Origin: Arachis hypogaea
Taxonomy: Eukaryota > Streptophyta > Magnoliopsida > Fabales > Fabaceae
Reading direction: 5' to 3'
Assembly (NCBI RefSeq): GCF_003086295.3
Contig: NC_092052.1
Span: 11,252,346 to 11,316,345 of the forward strand
DNA length: 64,000 nt
Shown here: positions 20,500 through 32,265 of the stretch, piece after piece
How positions within the stretch are numbered: the stretch's first letter is position 1
Layout: the number at the start of each line of letters is the position of its first letter
The notes under the pieces: generated by a model
Database searches by the model: none
Told to the model about the DNA's origin: nothing
Seen by the model: only the letters and a program-made list of their open reading frames with translations
Translations under genes and position numbers: made by a program

Positions 20500-21990
20500 T
20501 TGACATAATCACATCTTATAAACTTTATGCACGCATCTGAATGCTATTTCTCTCATTACTTTAACAATCTGGTCCGTCTTATACATTAGATATGGAACTA
20601 CCGCAGCTTTTATCACATTAAATGCCGTGACTAAACCACGACAATCACCATCCTAATATACTTAACGACATAGATCAAATTTGGATGAGTAATATGGAAA
20701 TTACATGCCAAGTGATCTCATGCATGTCTATTTCCAGCTGGTCCAACTTTAAAACTTTATTGAGATCAAACACAATACAAATATTGCAAAATAAACATTT
20801 CATATAACATGAAATAAACTATCAACTTAATTCTGCAGAAAAATAATTCAATATCTGCCATAGGACGTATAGCATAAAATAAGCTCCCACTAAATCAAGG
20901 CACCACAAATATTCACACCCATCCGAGCAGTGTGCTCATGAAAGACTGTAGGGATCAATTCCTTGGTTAATGTGTCTACTAGCATATACTCTGTTCCTAT
21001 ATGTCCAATGGAAATTTGTTTTTCTTAAACTTTCTCCTTGACAACTAAGAACTTGATGTCTGTATGCTTCGATTTTGTCAAGCTCTTATTGTTATTGGAG
21101 TAATAGTATTGTTGACTTATTGTTACAAAATATCTCTAATGGCCTTTCAATGTCATCTACTATATGAAGCTCAGTGACAAAGTTTCGCAACCATATGCCA
21201 TGAAATCGGAATCAGAGTACCTAATGATCTCCAAATTTTCTTATCTCCGATAAATAAGCATACAATCATTTGTTCTCTTTAAATAACGCATTACGCGTTT
21301 AACAGCTATCCAATGATCCATGTCCAGATTGCTCAAATATCTACCCAATACTCCCACTATAAATGATATATCGGGATGTGTGCAGACTTGTGCATATATT
21401 AAATTCCCTAGTGTTGATGCATAAGGTTTATCATGCATTACTGTCCTCTCAAGATCATTTTTAGGGCATTGCTTGAGACTGAACTTGTCTCCTTTAGCTA
21501 CGGGTGTGTCCTTTGGTCTATAACTTTCCATGTCATGTCTACTTAAAATCTTTTCGATATAGTTCTTTTGTGATAATCCAAGAATACCTTGAGAACGATC
21601 TCTTAGTATCTCGATTTCTAATATAAAAGAGGCATCACCAAGATCTTTCATTTCGAATTTGTTCGATAGAAATTTCTTAGTTTCATGCAACAAGCCTATA
21701 TCATTACTGGCAAGTAGAATGTCATCAACATATAAGACTAAAAAAAAGTATTTACTCCCACTGAACTTGCGATATACATACTCATCTATGATATTCACCT
21801 CAAAACCGTATGAGGTAATGACTTGATGAAACTTGTGATACCATTGATGGGAAGCTTGTTTGAGATCATAGATGGATTTTCTCCTTTTTTCTGTTGGATC
21901 TCATTAATGGTACTTCTTGAAGTTGTTGAGCTTGCTATATGGGTTAGGGTTGAGGAGGATTCTCATTATTTTGCCTGTACTGTAACAGTA
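20500..21990 (-). pseudogene. reverse transcriptase/RNase H of copia A, internally deleted
   Basis: After a linker with stops, the RT N-terminal half is missing: the sequence jumps to SIYDLKQASHQWYHKFHQV. It then runs VLYVDDILLASND (catalytic YVDD), KKFLSNKFEMKDLGDASFIL, DMESYRPKDTPVAKGDKFSL and YAQVCTHPDISFIVGVLGRY. At 21243 a stop interrupts. RNase H is only recognisable in broken frames below (YSDSDF..., then a degraded segment) before the PPT. The deleted part would have carried the first catalytic Asp of RT. Confidence 0.8.
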
Positions 21991-22205
21991 TCTTGAGCAA
22001 CAACGATATTCTCATTATTCTTTTGTACCGTAATTGGATCTACAGTAGAATTCTCATTGTGCTCTTGTACTATAACGGTATCTTGAACAGTAATAGGCAC
22101 AAAGACCTAATCATTGTCAGTTATAGAATCCTCATCAAAAGCAACATTCCTAATATTTCCTTCCCCCCAAACTCAACATCCTCAAGAAATATCGCATTTT
22201 TCGTT

Positions 22206-23526
22206 TCAAAAAATAGACATTGATGCAGGATTGTAAAACTTGTACCCCCGTGAACGCTCAGGGTAACCAACAAAGTAGCAACTATTTGTCCTTGAGTCCA
22301 ATTTTCTTTCATGCGGCCTATAAGGTCGCGCCTCAGGTGGACACCCCCAAATATGCAAATGCTTTATATTGGGCCTTTTCCCAATCCAAATTTCATATGG
22401 GGTTTTGTTAACTGCTTTGCTTGGCACCCTATTAAGGATGTACACTGCGGTCTTTAAGGCTTCTCCCCATAGTGATTCAGGCAAGGAAGAATGACTAATC
22501 ATACTTCTCACCATGTCTTTAATAGTTTGGTTCTTTCGCTCTGTAATACCATTCATGCTAGGTTTGCCTAGCATGGTGTATTGCGGAACAATACCACACT
22601 CCTTTAGGAAAAAGAGAAAAAGGCCTGGGATGTTGCTCACCTGAACCGTCATATCTTCCGTAGTATTTACCACCACGATCAGATTTGACAGCTTTGAAAG
22701 ACTTGAAAACATCCGAGACTTGGAACTTTTCATGAATTAAATATAGATACCCGTAATGAGAGTAATCATCTATGAACGTAATAAAGTACCGTTGTCCATT
22801 CCAAGAGATAGTAGGGAATGGGCCACATATATCGGTATGTATCAATTCTAAGACATCTTTAGCTCTCTCGGCACCTAATTTCCTTTCGTTTGTCCTTTTT
22901 CCCTTTATGCACTCAATGCAGACTTTAAAGTCCGCCAAATTTAGGAGTCCAAGAATTCCATCCGACACGAGCCTCTGAATTCTCTGTTTAGAGATGTGAC
23001 CTAGGCGTTTGTGCCATAATGATGCCGAATTCTCATTTAGTTTTTGTTTTGTACCCGTTTGCAGTATTTCATTATTATAGAAATTTAAGTCAATCCTATA
23101 TAGATTATCCACCAAATGACCAGAGCAAATATTATTCGAATTATAAAAGAGACTGACTTTATTATTTTCGAATGAACAAAAATAACCCGATTTGTCCAAA
23201 CGAGAAACAAAAATCAAATTTCGTCTAAATGACGGTACATAAAATGTCTCTAATAAATCCAAGTAAAATCCACTCGTCGAACATAATCTAAAGGTTCCTA
23301 TAGCTTTGACTGCAACTATATTGCCATCTGCCACATAGATGTATCTTTTAGCATCACTTGGCAGTCGGCTCCACATGCAACTCTGCATAGTAATACTTAC
23401 ATGAGTAGTAGTAGTAGAATCTACCCACCAAGTATCAACAGGTGCATAACTTAAACTAGCCTCAGAACAAATGAAAGTAAGAATTATACCCCTTTTTTTA
23501 CACGCTATGTGACATATTTGGTACAA
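22206..23526 (-). pseudogene. protease and integrase of copia A
   Basis: The protease active site reads WWVDSTTTTHVS, with Thr in place of the Gly of the usual DSG. Then come the pre-integrase landmark SLWHKRLGHISKQRIQRLV, the zinc motif CIECIKGKRTNERK and the integrase core ([44 protein letters not shown]). A deletion after FKSFKAVK and a frameshift near 22640 precede [20 protein letters not shown] (the catalytic Glu region) and the C-terminal [20 protein letters not shown]. The copia gene order (integrase before RT) is clear. Confidence 0.85.
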
Positions 23527-24312
23527 TCCTTCTTCATGCGTCCCACCTTCTTACAGAAGAAACAGGTTGAAACTTGATCCTGTTTCTTAGCATTTTTTTT
23601 GCTGAGAAGGCACATCCGCAGTAGTATCACGCTTTCTTTTATACTGAGAAGATGAAGCCATGTGAGCACTTTCAGTCTTATCTTGATGTAGCCTCTCTTC
23701 TTCTTGCACATAGTGAGATATAAGTTCATTTAAGGACCAAGTGTCCTTCAAAGTGTTATAACTCACTTTGAATTGCCCAAAGTGTGCAAGGAGGGAAATC
23801 AAAATGAAATGTACGAGTAAATCTTCAGACAACTCTAACTTTAGTGCTTTCAAATTTGAAACAAGATGAGACATTTTCATAATGTACTCCCTAATGTTCC
23901 CTTTACCTTTGTACCTTATGGAGACAAGTTTGCTCAAAAGATTACTTGCCTCTACCTTTTCATTCTTAGTAAAGAATTTTTCAACATCCTTTAGGAACTT
24001 TTTGGCATCTTTATCCTCAGTAATTGAGTCCCAAAACGTCTCAGAAATTGGGCGTTTCATGATCATAATGCTCATTCGATTGGATCTCTCCCACTTCTCT
24101 ATTTTAACCTCATTGAGATTTTTCGGAGTGGAAGTGGGTTTCTCCTCTCGAAGAGCTATATCTAGATCCATACAACCGAGGACAATCTCCACGGTATCCT
24201 TCCAAACTTTAAAGTTTGAACCATTCAGCATAGGAATACTGCTAATTTGTGCAGAAACATTGGTAGCTAAAGCCATAGTTTCTGGATTAACAAATAAACA
24301 TGCAGTAAACAT
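23505..24312 (-). pseudogene. gag of copia A
   Basis: The likely start is the internal Met of MALATNVSAQISSIPMLNGS (13th codon of the open frame). The capsid-like UBN2-type region follows (SNFKVWKDTVEIVLGCMDLD, later FFTKNEKVEASNLLSKLVSI and YKGKGNIREYIMKMSHLVSN). Near the end the frame shifts at about 23600. The zinc knuckle is then read in the neighbouring frame as CFFCKKVGRMKKDC, with Arg where the zinc-binding His of CCHC should be. Gag would coat the element RNA; with the frame break and the lost His it is not functional. Confidence 0.85.
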
Positions 24313-24440
24313 TGGTTAAATAATGAGAAAAAAATCCATATTGAGATATCTAGAACAACATTAATTTTCAATCTTTGGATAGAAAAATTAACTGTAGGTG
24401 ACACTCTCATTGCAGTAATCAAATATTGTCAAAATTTCTG

Positions 24441-25055
24441 TCACACATTAAGCCTTTCTTTGGACCGACTTAATGCGCATATGGAAACTTAAACTTCGCA
24501 ACCTATTTATTACCGCATATATTTTCTATTAATTGGCCAAACAATAACCTTCCTTTGGGCCGATTATTGACCGCATAATTAATAGAAAATAAACAAAGGT
24601 GTGCAATGCTTATTATTTGGCCAAACAATAAACTTCCTTTGGGCCGATTATTGTTCGCATAAATAATAAGTATTACTTCATTCTTAATCAGTTACCCAAA
24701 TATTTATTTACCATCAATATGTGTATGTAATTCGGCCAAATATATGCCTTCCTTTGGGCCGACCAATATTTGCATGAATTACATATCACCATATTCCTAA
24801 TGTTTTAAATGAATCAATTTTCATAAAAGGGGCTACTTTCACAGCATAATGTTCAATTAATTTATTTCAAAACCAAATCTTTATAAAATAGATGGGTATA
24901 CTAATTCAAATTGTTACTAGTTTCTTTATGTAACAATTAAATAATATTTTTTTTATTATTTAAATATTATTAATATGTACACATAATTTGGCTAAATATA
25001 AATCTCTTTTTTTTGGATCGATTAATATTCGCATAAGTGACATATACATATTAAT
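24441..25055 (-). repeat. array of structured hairpin units in copia A leader
   Basis: Between the PBS (25626) and the gag start lie five units at about 24441-24484 (partial), 24521-24590, 24605-24674, 24716-24796 and 24969-25055. Read on the element's sense strand, each has an outer stem, TATGCG, an inner stem, a constant loop (TCGGCCCAAAGGAAG), the inner stem's complement, TTTGGCC and the outer stem's complement. Outer stems differ between units but stay complementary (attttctattaatt with aattaatagaaaat; aatgcttattatt with aataataagtatt; tatgtaattc with gaattacata; attaatatgta with tacatattaat). Inner stems also differ and still pair. The constant loop and the TTTGGCC bulge could pair with each other. 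Confidence 0.85.
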
Positions 25056-25430
25056 CCTTATATCCTAAAAGTATAATCAATTAATTTTGTACTAAATTAA
25101 TAGCACACATAATTAGATACGTAAAGATCAAAGTTTAGCAATACTTTACAATATTTTAAAATAAATCAATTTACTGCTTATTATATAAATTTATTTATTT
25201 ATTTATTTATTTTTTGCCAAACTAAATAAAAGGCAGACCGTCTCATAAAACATATACGTGCCTCAAGGTATAACCATATATATCCTCAAAGTATAACCAA
25301 ATAATGATATATATGAATGATGGACAGTATATATATACATATATATTCAAAAGCAACCAAAACGGCAATATGTTACGTTGTATATGTGGAACAATACTAA
25401 ATACATATACATTAACACACACAGTCGCAC

Positions 25431-25432
<2 letters not shown>

Positions 25433-25506
<74 letters not shown>
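25433..25506. repeat. (TA)n microsatellite in copia A leader
   Basis: About 37 TA units lie between the hairpin array and the PBS. They contribute no coding sequence. Confidence 0.95.
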
Positions 25507-25514
<8 letters not shown>

Positions 25515-25640
25515 TCTTATATATGTAACATCGTAATGTAATGAGAAACATATATACATCGATCCATATATCAATTCAGTAATTAAAAAATAAAACTGAA
25601 TATTTTCGATGATTAAATTATACATGGTTCTAATACCACT

Positions 25641-26189
25641 TGTTGGAATAAATTTATTTCAATAACTCAGATCATTTATATTGAATCACCAAAAAATATA
25701 ACATAATCAGAAGCATACCTTTATTCATAAAAGTTAGAATTTGATGGAAGAATTTGAATCTTATGGTTCTTTCGATCTTCCTCAACCAAAGCCTTCTGTA
25801 TTCCTAGGCGGCTGAACTGCAACTCTTTTAATGAGGAAAGAGCAATAAAGGCGGCTTTGATATATTGGGACCGAAACCCTGAAGACTTATTTATATTTGA
25901 GCATGACACCCATTAAACCCTTAAGCCCAAATAAAATAGTATCTAAAGTCTAAAAGATAATATATCTAAAATCCAAAAGATAATTATCTAAAGAACAAAA
26001 GATAATATCTGATTTTATTCTCATTTAATTCCAAATTAAAAGTAATAATGACTTATTCAATTAGCATTTATAACAATAAATGAGATCATCATTATATAAG
26101 TCATTTAATTTGAAATAGCATAATTTGTGATTATAATTAATATATGTATTGCCAAAAAATAAGTTAGGAAATTAAATAATTTCCTAACA
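25641..26189 (-). repeat. 5' LTR of copia A
   Basis: It has the same length as the left LTR and the same TG...CA ends, and lies next to the PBS. It differs from the left LTR mostly by transitions. Confidence 0.95.
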
Positions 26190-27312
26190 GGAGGTTGAAT
26201 CAAATTGAAATCAGAGGTGAATTTTTTTTGTTCTGTTTTTTTGTGGAAGTTAATTATGCAGGAGATTTTTTCATTTTATTTCTAAAACTAGAAAGAAACA
26301 AAGAGAGGAACAAGAGAATGAGACCATCATGTATCTTTCAAGTGCCATGAAATCTACATCCAGATCAATCTTCACCACAATTATGGTGAAATTTTCACTA
26401 TAATCAATCAAATTACATACACAAATACCAATGAATTACAAACTTAATTCATCTAGTATTAAATTCTAATCTTATACCCAAGCTTAACTACCACCAAGTG
26501 CTATCCCAACTTGGCAAGGAGAACTAAACCTTAGTTCAACAAAACTAAATTACATAGAAACATTTTTTTTGGCTTTTTCATGCATCTCTCTTACCTTTTC
26601 GCTCATGACTTTTCATATTTTCAACTCACAATCATAAGTTTTTTTCTCAAATACAGAAAGATGACATTAGATAGCCATAACAAAAAAAAAATATTAAATG
26701 AAGCACAAATTGAAGGAAAAAAATTTCAGTTCAAGTATTTTGAGATGATACTCTTGTATCACTCTGTTTTTCTTAACTTTAATTGATGTTGTGAGGTCAG
26801 TTTTATAGGATGGAGCTTGCCCTTTAAATTTCAACACTTCCTCTTCTAGTTCCTTTCTTGATTCTTCCCATTGAAGCTGTTTCCATTGGCATGCAATGCT
26901 TTTTTCATTCTACTCTACTAACTCTGCTTGTTTGAAGAGCTGCCCTACCACCTCTACTGTCTTCTTTGGTATGCATAGGCATAGCATTTCCATTTTTGAG
27001 CCATTCCAACTATTAAGGATAAGGGGTAATAGTGTACAATAGCAGTATGTAAACTGCACATTGCTGTCTTTCTTGATTAGTCACTATTGTCTTTCTTGAT
27101 AAGTCTTGAGTTTCAATAGTCACTAGCCATATATATATATATAGCAAATTTGACTTAGTAAGTGTGTGTAATTTTGAAATGAAATTATGCTTGATTACTC
27201 TCATTACAAGTCTTTGTCTCTGTTTTAATTTTTCTTTTCCATTCAAACATATCACTGCTCTTTCTCATAGAGCTGAGCTTACTGTTCTTTCTTATATTCT
27301 CTAAATCTTTTA
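26190..27312. other. non-coding stretch, probable 5' LTR of copia B at its end
   Basis: No gene is supported. The last ~280 bases before the PBS at 27313 are probably the 5' LTR of copia B (perhaps from tgtacaatagcagtatg at about 27034), but no second copy exists in the window to fix its ends. Confidence 0.4.
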
Positions 27313-27349
27313 TGGTATCAAGAGCCTATTGCTTAATTTCAACTCCACA

Positions 27350-28380
27350 ATGAAAATCATCCTTTCTGATTCAACAAAGAAGACATTCTCCCCAATTGCT
27401 AAAAAACTAAACTACATGGAGGTACCTTGCAATTCTCACTATTAAAAGTTTTGGTCTTGAAAGTCATCTTGACCCCTCCAAGATTCCTGAACAGTTTACA
27501 ACTGATGCTACCAATAAAATGGTAACAGAATCCAAAGAATACAAAACCTGGCGCCAGAGAGATAGAACCCTCACAACACGGCTCGTTGCTTTCATGACTA
27601 ATTGCTTCAAGAACAAAGTGATTCACATCTTAAGATTTTTTGAAGTATGGGCGGAGATTGATGATTACTTTCAGGCAACCTCCGCTGCTCGTGTTCAAAG
27701 TCTCAAGAGCCAATTGAAATCGTGCAAGAAAATAGGTTCCGCTGCTGATTACTTGTCCAAAATTAGAAGAATTGTTGACGCTCTATTTGCTATGGGATAT
27801 GAAGTGCCAGAAGATGATTATCTTCAGGCTATTATTGAGGGTCTTTCTGAAAAATATACAATGTATATTTTTTTCGTAACAGCAAAGAGAGGGTCTTTTA
27901 GGATTGTAGAGGTTGAAGCATTTTTGCTTTCCCATGAAAAAATGCTTGAACGCTTCAAGAAACCAACCTCTGGCATGCCTGTAGCCCATTATGTGCAAAA
28001 CCTTTCTCAGAATTTTGATCCCAACAGGGGTAATGTTTTTAGAAGAGGACGTGGAGGTAGAAATAGTAGAGGAGAAGGTAGATTTGGATACAACAACAAT
28101 AACACAAGAATGCGGTGTCAACTGTGTGGAAGGATGGGTCATGTGGTATGGAACTGCTATCATAGGTTTGATCAGTCTTTCAACCCTAATTCTGGAAACC
28201 GTACCTCATCTTCTCAGCCTCCCTACCTTAATGCTTAACCTCCACCACCCCGTTCAAGTTTCCATCAACCAACTGAATATCTCACAGGCTCTTCTTCCTC
28301 TATATGTGATACTGCCTGGCTTGCAGATTCGGGTGCGAACCATCACTTGACCCCCGATCCGTCCAATTTGCTAACTTCCA
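27350..28380 (+). pseudogene. gag and protease of copia B
   Basis: The gag start is ATG at 27350, with a frame change before the long open part from 27519. Landmarks are YKTWRQRDRTLTTRLVAFM, ARVQSLKSQLKSCKKIGSAA and YLSKIRRIVDALFAMGYEVP, an Arg/Gly-rich stretch (RRGRGGRNSRGEGRFGYNNN) and a complete CCHC zinc knuckle, CQLCGRMGHVVWNC. A TAA at 28236-28238 interrupts. The same frame continues to the protease active site WLADSGANHHLT near 28318-28353. Codon and motif order are typical of copia, but this copy cannot make a full polyprotein. Confidence 0.85.
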
Positions 28381-28852
28381 CTACGAGCATCCGATCAAGT
28401 GTATGTAGGTAATGGGTCAGGTATTGCCATTCAAAACTATGGTTCTTCAATTTTGCATGATCCATATGCTAATGTTACTTTTCAATTACAAAATTTATTC
28501 CATGTATCTCAAATTTTTCAAAATTTACTCCAGATTTGCAGCTGATAATGGTGTCTTTTTTTAATTCTGGCCTGATTTCTGCTTTATTCGTGATCAGGCT
28601 ACTAGGGATTTTCTCCTACAGGGCATAGCTAGGAATGGGATCTATTCCTTTCACAATCTCAGAGTTCCTAGGCATGCTTCTGAGAAATCTGCTTTGTCTT
28701 ACAACTCTACCTATTCTCATAAACTTTTTAGTAATAATCATCCTTCTATTTCAATACAATGTAAGTCAGATAAGATTAGCAATCAAGAAACCAATCCCCC
28801 TAATTTTCGTGCTTTTAACAGTTCCTGTAATTAGAATAGTAATAATACAATC

Positions 28853-29690
28853 TTGTGGCATAAAAGACTTGGCCACTGTGAAATGAAAACAATTCATATA
28901 GTAATGAATCAGTATTTTATTCCTATCTCTAATTCTGGATCATCTTTACAATATATATGTGAAATTTGTCCATTGGCTAAAATCCATAGACTTCACTTTA
29001 ATGAAACTCAAACTACATATCATCAACCATTAGAATGTGTTTTTGCTGATCTTTGGGGACCTGTCCTGGTTAATTCCAGAAATGGATTTAGATACTATGC
29101 ATGCTTTGTTGATGGTTTTTCTAAATTTACAATTATCTTCTTGCTTGATTATAAATCTCAATTATTACTAGCTTTTCAAAACTATAAAAGACTTATGAAA
29201 AAACAGACAGGACACCAGATTAAGGCTTTACAAACTGATAAAGGAGGTGGATTTTTATCTACAACATTTAATTTTTTTAACACTTAGGGCATTCACCATA
29301 AACAATCGTGTCCTTACACACATCACCAACAAAAAAATGTGGAAAGGAAACACAAACATATCACAGAAATGGGGCTGTCCCTTCTTGTTTCTATATCTCT
29401 TTCCTTCCAATTTTGAAAAGATGCATTTATTACCTCTGTCTATATCATAAATAGATTGCCTACACAGGTTTTAGACAATAAGAGTCCTTATGAAATTCTA
29501 TTCATCATAAATCAGACTTTGCCTTCTTAAAATTTTTTGGATGTGCTTACTTTCCTTATTTAAAATCTTATAATAGACATAAATTTGATTATAAGTTTGA
29601 CTTATGCCTCTTTTTTGGATATGATTCTACCCACAAAGGTTACAAATGTATGAATAAGAATGGTAAAATATATCTTGCAAGACATGTAAC
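28853..29690 (+). pseudogene. integrase of copia B
   Basis: The pre-integrase motif WHKRLGHCEMKTIHIVM and the zinc pair YICEICPLAKIHRLHF are followed by the core FADLWGPV, YYACFVDGFSKFTIIFLLDY and IKALQTDKGGGFLS. The frame then breaks at 29285. Later parts (SVYIINRLPTQVLDNKSPYE, FLDM...TKVTNV) are found only by switching frames. The catalytic Glu region is degraded (NVERKHKHI). Confidence 0.8.
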
Positions 29691-30229
29691 TTTTATTGAG
29701 AATTTGTTTCCTTATCAATCTATGTTGTGATTCCTCAATCCAATCTACTGTAAAGACTGTTGCAGATATTGCAGAATTGATTAAAGTTGTGATTGATCAT
29801 CCTTTATCACTTTCACTCTCTACACAGCCACCTTGTTTTCCAACTTCTCCTCTTATATTGGCATTACCTGATCCTTCCACTACTCTTGCTTAGCCTGCCC
29901 CTCGACCCTTACCAACTCAAACTCCATCACACCATCCCACACCCATTTTTATTACTGACCCTGAGACAAATTTACCTCCCATTACACCTTTAAATACTCA
30001 TTCTATGATCACCAGATCAAAAGCAGACATCCATAAACCTAAGGCATTTGTCACACAAACCACTGACCTTATACACCATACTTTAACTATTGTCAATCAA
30101 GCCCTTAACTGTTCACATTGAAAAAAAGCAATGGATGCAAAGATACAAATATCACAGCAGTGTCAAATCTGGATTCTCACTGAACCACCATAAAACTCAA
30201 CCATTATAGGAAGCAAATGAGTCTTTGCT

Positions 30230-30758
30230 ATAAAAAAGAATCAAAATAGGGAGATACTACTAGGTAAAGATTTTCATCAAAAGGAGGGGATAGACTACGA
30301 GCAAATCTATTCCCTAGTTACTAGACCAATCACAGTGAGAGTCATTCTAACTATTGCAATTTTCTTAGGCTGGCCATTAAGACAATTTAACTTTGATAAT
30401 ATTTTTTGAATGGCAGATTAGAAGAGAATATTTTTATGGCCCAACCACAAGGATATGTTAGTACCAATAGTCATTTAGTTTACAAACTAAATAAAGCAAT
30501 CTATGGCTTGAAACAAGCTCCTAGAGCGGAGCTTGATTCAAGACATTAGAAGACACATTGTTCCAATTTGGTTTTAAGAATACAAAATCAGACATTTCAT
30601 TATTCATCAAACATAATCAGTCTCATATAATCTATTTATTAGTATATGTGGATGACATTATTGTAACAGACAATAATTCAAAAGAAATTGAACTATTGAT
30701 ATCTCAATTGAACAGAATTTTTTCACTGAAAGATCTTGGCAGGTTTAAGACCATATAA
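30230..30758 (+). pseudogene. reverse transcriptase fragment of copia B
   Basis: In shifting frames it shows [62 protein letters not shown] and IIYLLVYVDDIIVTDNNSKE with the YVDD catalytic site. It stops at DLGRFKTI, before the rest of RT and RNase H. Confidence 0.8.
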
Positions 30759-31061
30759 TAGACCCAAAAATTTTTATTAGTGGGAAAAAAAATAATATAA
30801 AAAAATTATAAAATTAACATTAATATATTTAGATATCTAAAATTCAAAGTCTATTAATCAAAATTCTTCTCATTTTAATGAACACATTTAAAGTATGTTA
30901 GTTAAAAATATTTCTTCTCATTTAATACTTTGGTCATGTTGTTTAATATGCTTATTAGTAATATTAGATATAATATAATACAAAAAAAATTATTACTCAT
31001 TAGTTAGTTGAAAAATTTATAAGGAGTATAATTTAAATTGAATAATATAATGTCAAATTGT
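30759..31061. other. AT-rich gap between copia B and LINE
   Basis: About 300 bases of AT-rich sequence with no gene. It ends at the poly-T (31062-31076) that marks the LINE 3' tail. Confidence 0.5.
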
Positions 31062-31091
31062 TCTTTTTTTTTTTTGGGTGATTGAAGGGGT

Positions 31092-32265
31092 CTAAGCCCA
31101 AAAAAAGAAAAACAAAAGGACAAAATTAAAAGGGGGTTGCAGGACATTAACAATAGTCAGAATCTTCTCTTGTACATCATCAAAGTACATCAAAGTGAGT
31201 TCTTTAGGTAGAGAGTCTAAAAATCTGAAAACACATTTCTTCCTTATGGCTTCTTTTGCCAACCAATCAGCCAACCGATTAGCTTCTCTAATGATATATT
31301 TGAAGACTAATTCCCACGATCTCCTCCTAAAATTAGCAACCTCCATTACCGCCTCACTGTGGTGTTCATCATTGTGGATACAATTGTTGATTATGTCCAC
31401 AATTTCTATTGAATCAACATCAACCTCTAGTCTCCTCATTCCCAAATCTGCGACCATGCGTAACCCATGGATTACACCCCAGAGCTCTGGCTCTACTGGA
31501 GAATAGTCACCTAGACATGCCATGAAGCCTCCAACCCATTCTCCATTGCTGGTCCACAGTCAACTTCCACATCTACTTTTCTTATTTTGATGGTGAGCAG
31601 ATCCATTAGTGTTCAACTTAACCCAACTAGCTGGAGGTGACTGCCAAATTGAAATATATTTTTTGGGTGTTTTGGGCTCTGCAAAGAGGTAAGTCTTCTC
31701 AAAGGCTTTCTTAAAATTAGTTATGCTTTCTGTAATAATCTGAATAGCATTAATTGGTCTGTTATAGCTAGGATTATGCACTTCCATGTTCCTCCACCCC
31801 CATAACCACCAGCATCTTACCATAAAAACATCTCTCCATTCAAACTGATTGTTTCTCCCCATTTCTTGTGATAGGTTTAGCTTTATCCACTCTTCAAGAG
31901 TTGTGGTCATGAATCTCATAACAATGCTGGACTGAATTAACTTACCCCAAACTGTAGCAGCTTGTGGACAATCCCTCAGGGCATGGAGGATGGTTTCTTC
32001 CAATTGGGAGCACTTGTGGTAGAAGGGCGTTGTGTTCATCATTTTGGCCTTCCTCTTTGCAGTTAGCAATCTTCCATGAGACAATTTTCAGGTAAATGTA
32101 TAGACTCTTTCTGATCCTTTCCAATGCCATATTGACTGCCAAACTTTGTTTACTTCTGTGTTATGTTTGGTTAAAATTTTGTATGCTGATGCTACTGTAA
32201 AAATTTTATGTCGTATGATTCCAACTCATTATGTCCCTTCCGTTATGCATCTGGGGTGGGTTTAG
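31092..32265 (-). pseudogene. LINE zf-RVT and RNase H-like C-terminal part
   Basis: After the left boundary of the LTR insertion come frames that give FTVASAYKILTKHNTEVNKV-like sequence, KVWQSIWHWKG, and then HKCSQLEETILHALRDCPQA, the zinc-binding reverse-transcriptase-associated domain (zf-RVT). Then follows PASWVKLNTNGSAHHQNKKS, the start of an RNase H domain with Asn where the first catalytic Asp of NTDGS is usual. After a break it continues PVEPELWGVIHGLRMVADLG (Glu), LEVDVDSIEIVDIINN (Asp) and ANRLADWLAKEAIRK (final motif). This arrangement is typical of plant LINEs. Confidence 0.8.

Larger units (their letters stand above)
19919..26189 (-). mobile_element. Ty1/copia element A, complete ends, dead
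   Basis: LTRs of 549 bases each (19919-20467 and 25641-26189) are flanked by the target duplication ggagg (19914-19918 and 26190-26194). Coding runs on the minus strand, so the right LTR is 5'. The PBS, read on the minus strand as TGGTATTAGAACC (25626-25638), approximates initiator tRNA-Met. The PPT read the same way is AGCCCAAGTGGGAGAT beside the left LTR. Gag, protease, integrase, RT and RNase H follow in copia order. The two LTRs differ at many positions, so the insertion is not recent. Frameshifts and a large deletion in RT inactivate it. The leader holds a hairpin array and a TA microsatellite. Confidence 0.95.
27313..30758 (+). mobile_element. Ty1/copia element B, 3'-truncated
   Basis: A PBS-like tggtatcaagagcc (27313-27326) is followed by gag, protease, integrase and part of RT on the plus strand, in copia order. 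It ends in RT shortly after KDLGRFKTI. No RNase H, PPT or 3' LTR follows, so it is truncated; the sequence beyond 30759 is plain AT-rich DNA. Many stops and frameshifts lie throughout. Confidence 0.85.

Noticed and set aside
24441..25055. CRISPR-like array or simple tandem repeat
   Set aside because: Plant DNA, and the constant parts are loops rather than repeats around foreign spacers; the stems complement each other, so a hairpin array explains it better.
25243..25625. Ile-Tyr-rich open frames near 25.4 kb
   Set aside because: Pure translation of the TA microsatellite.
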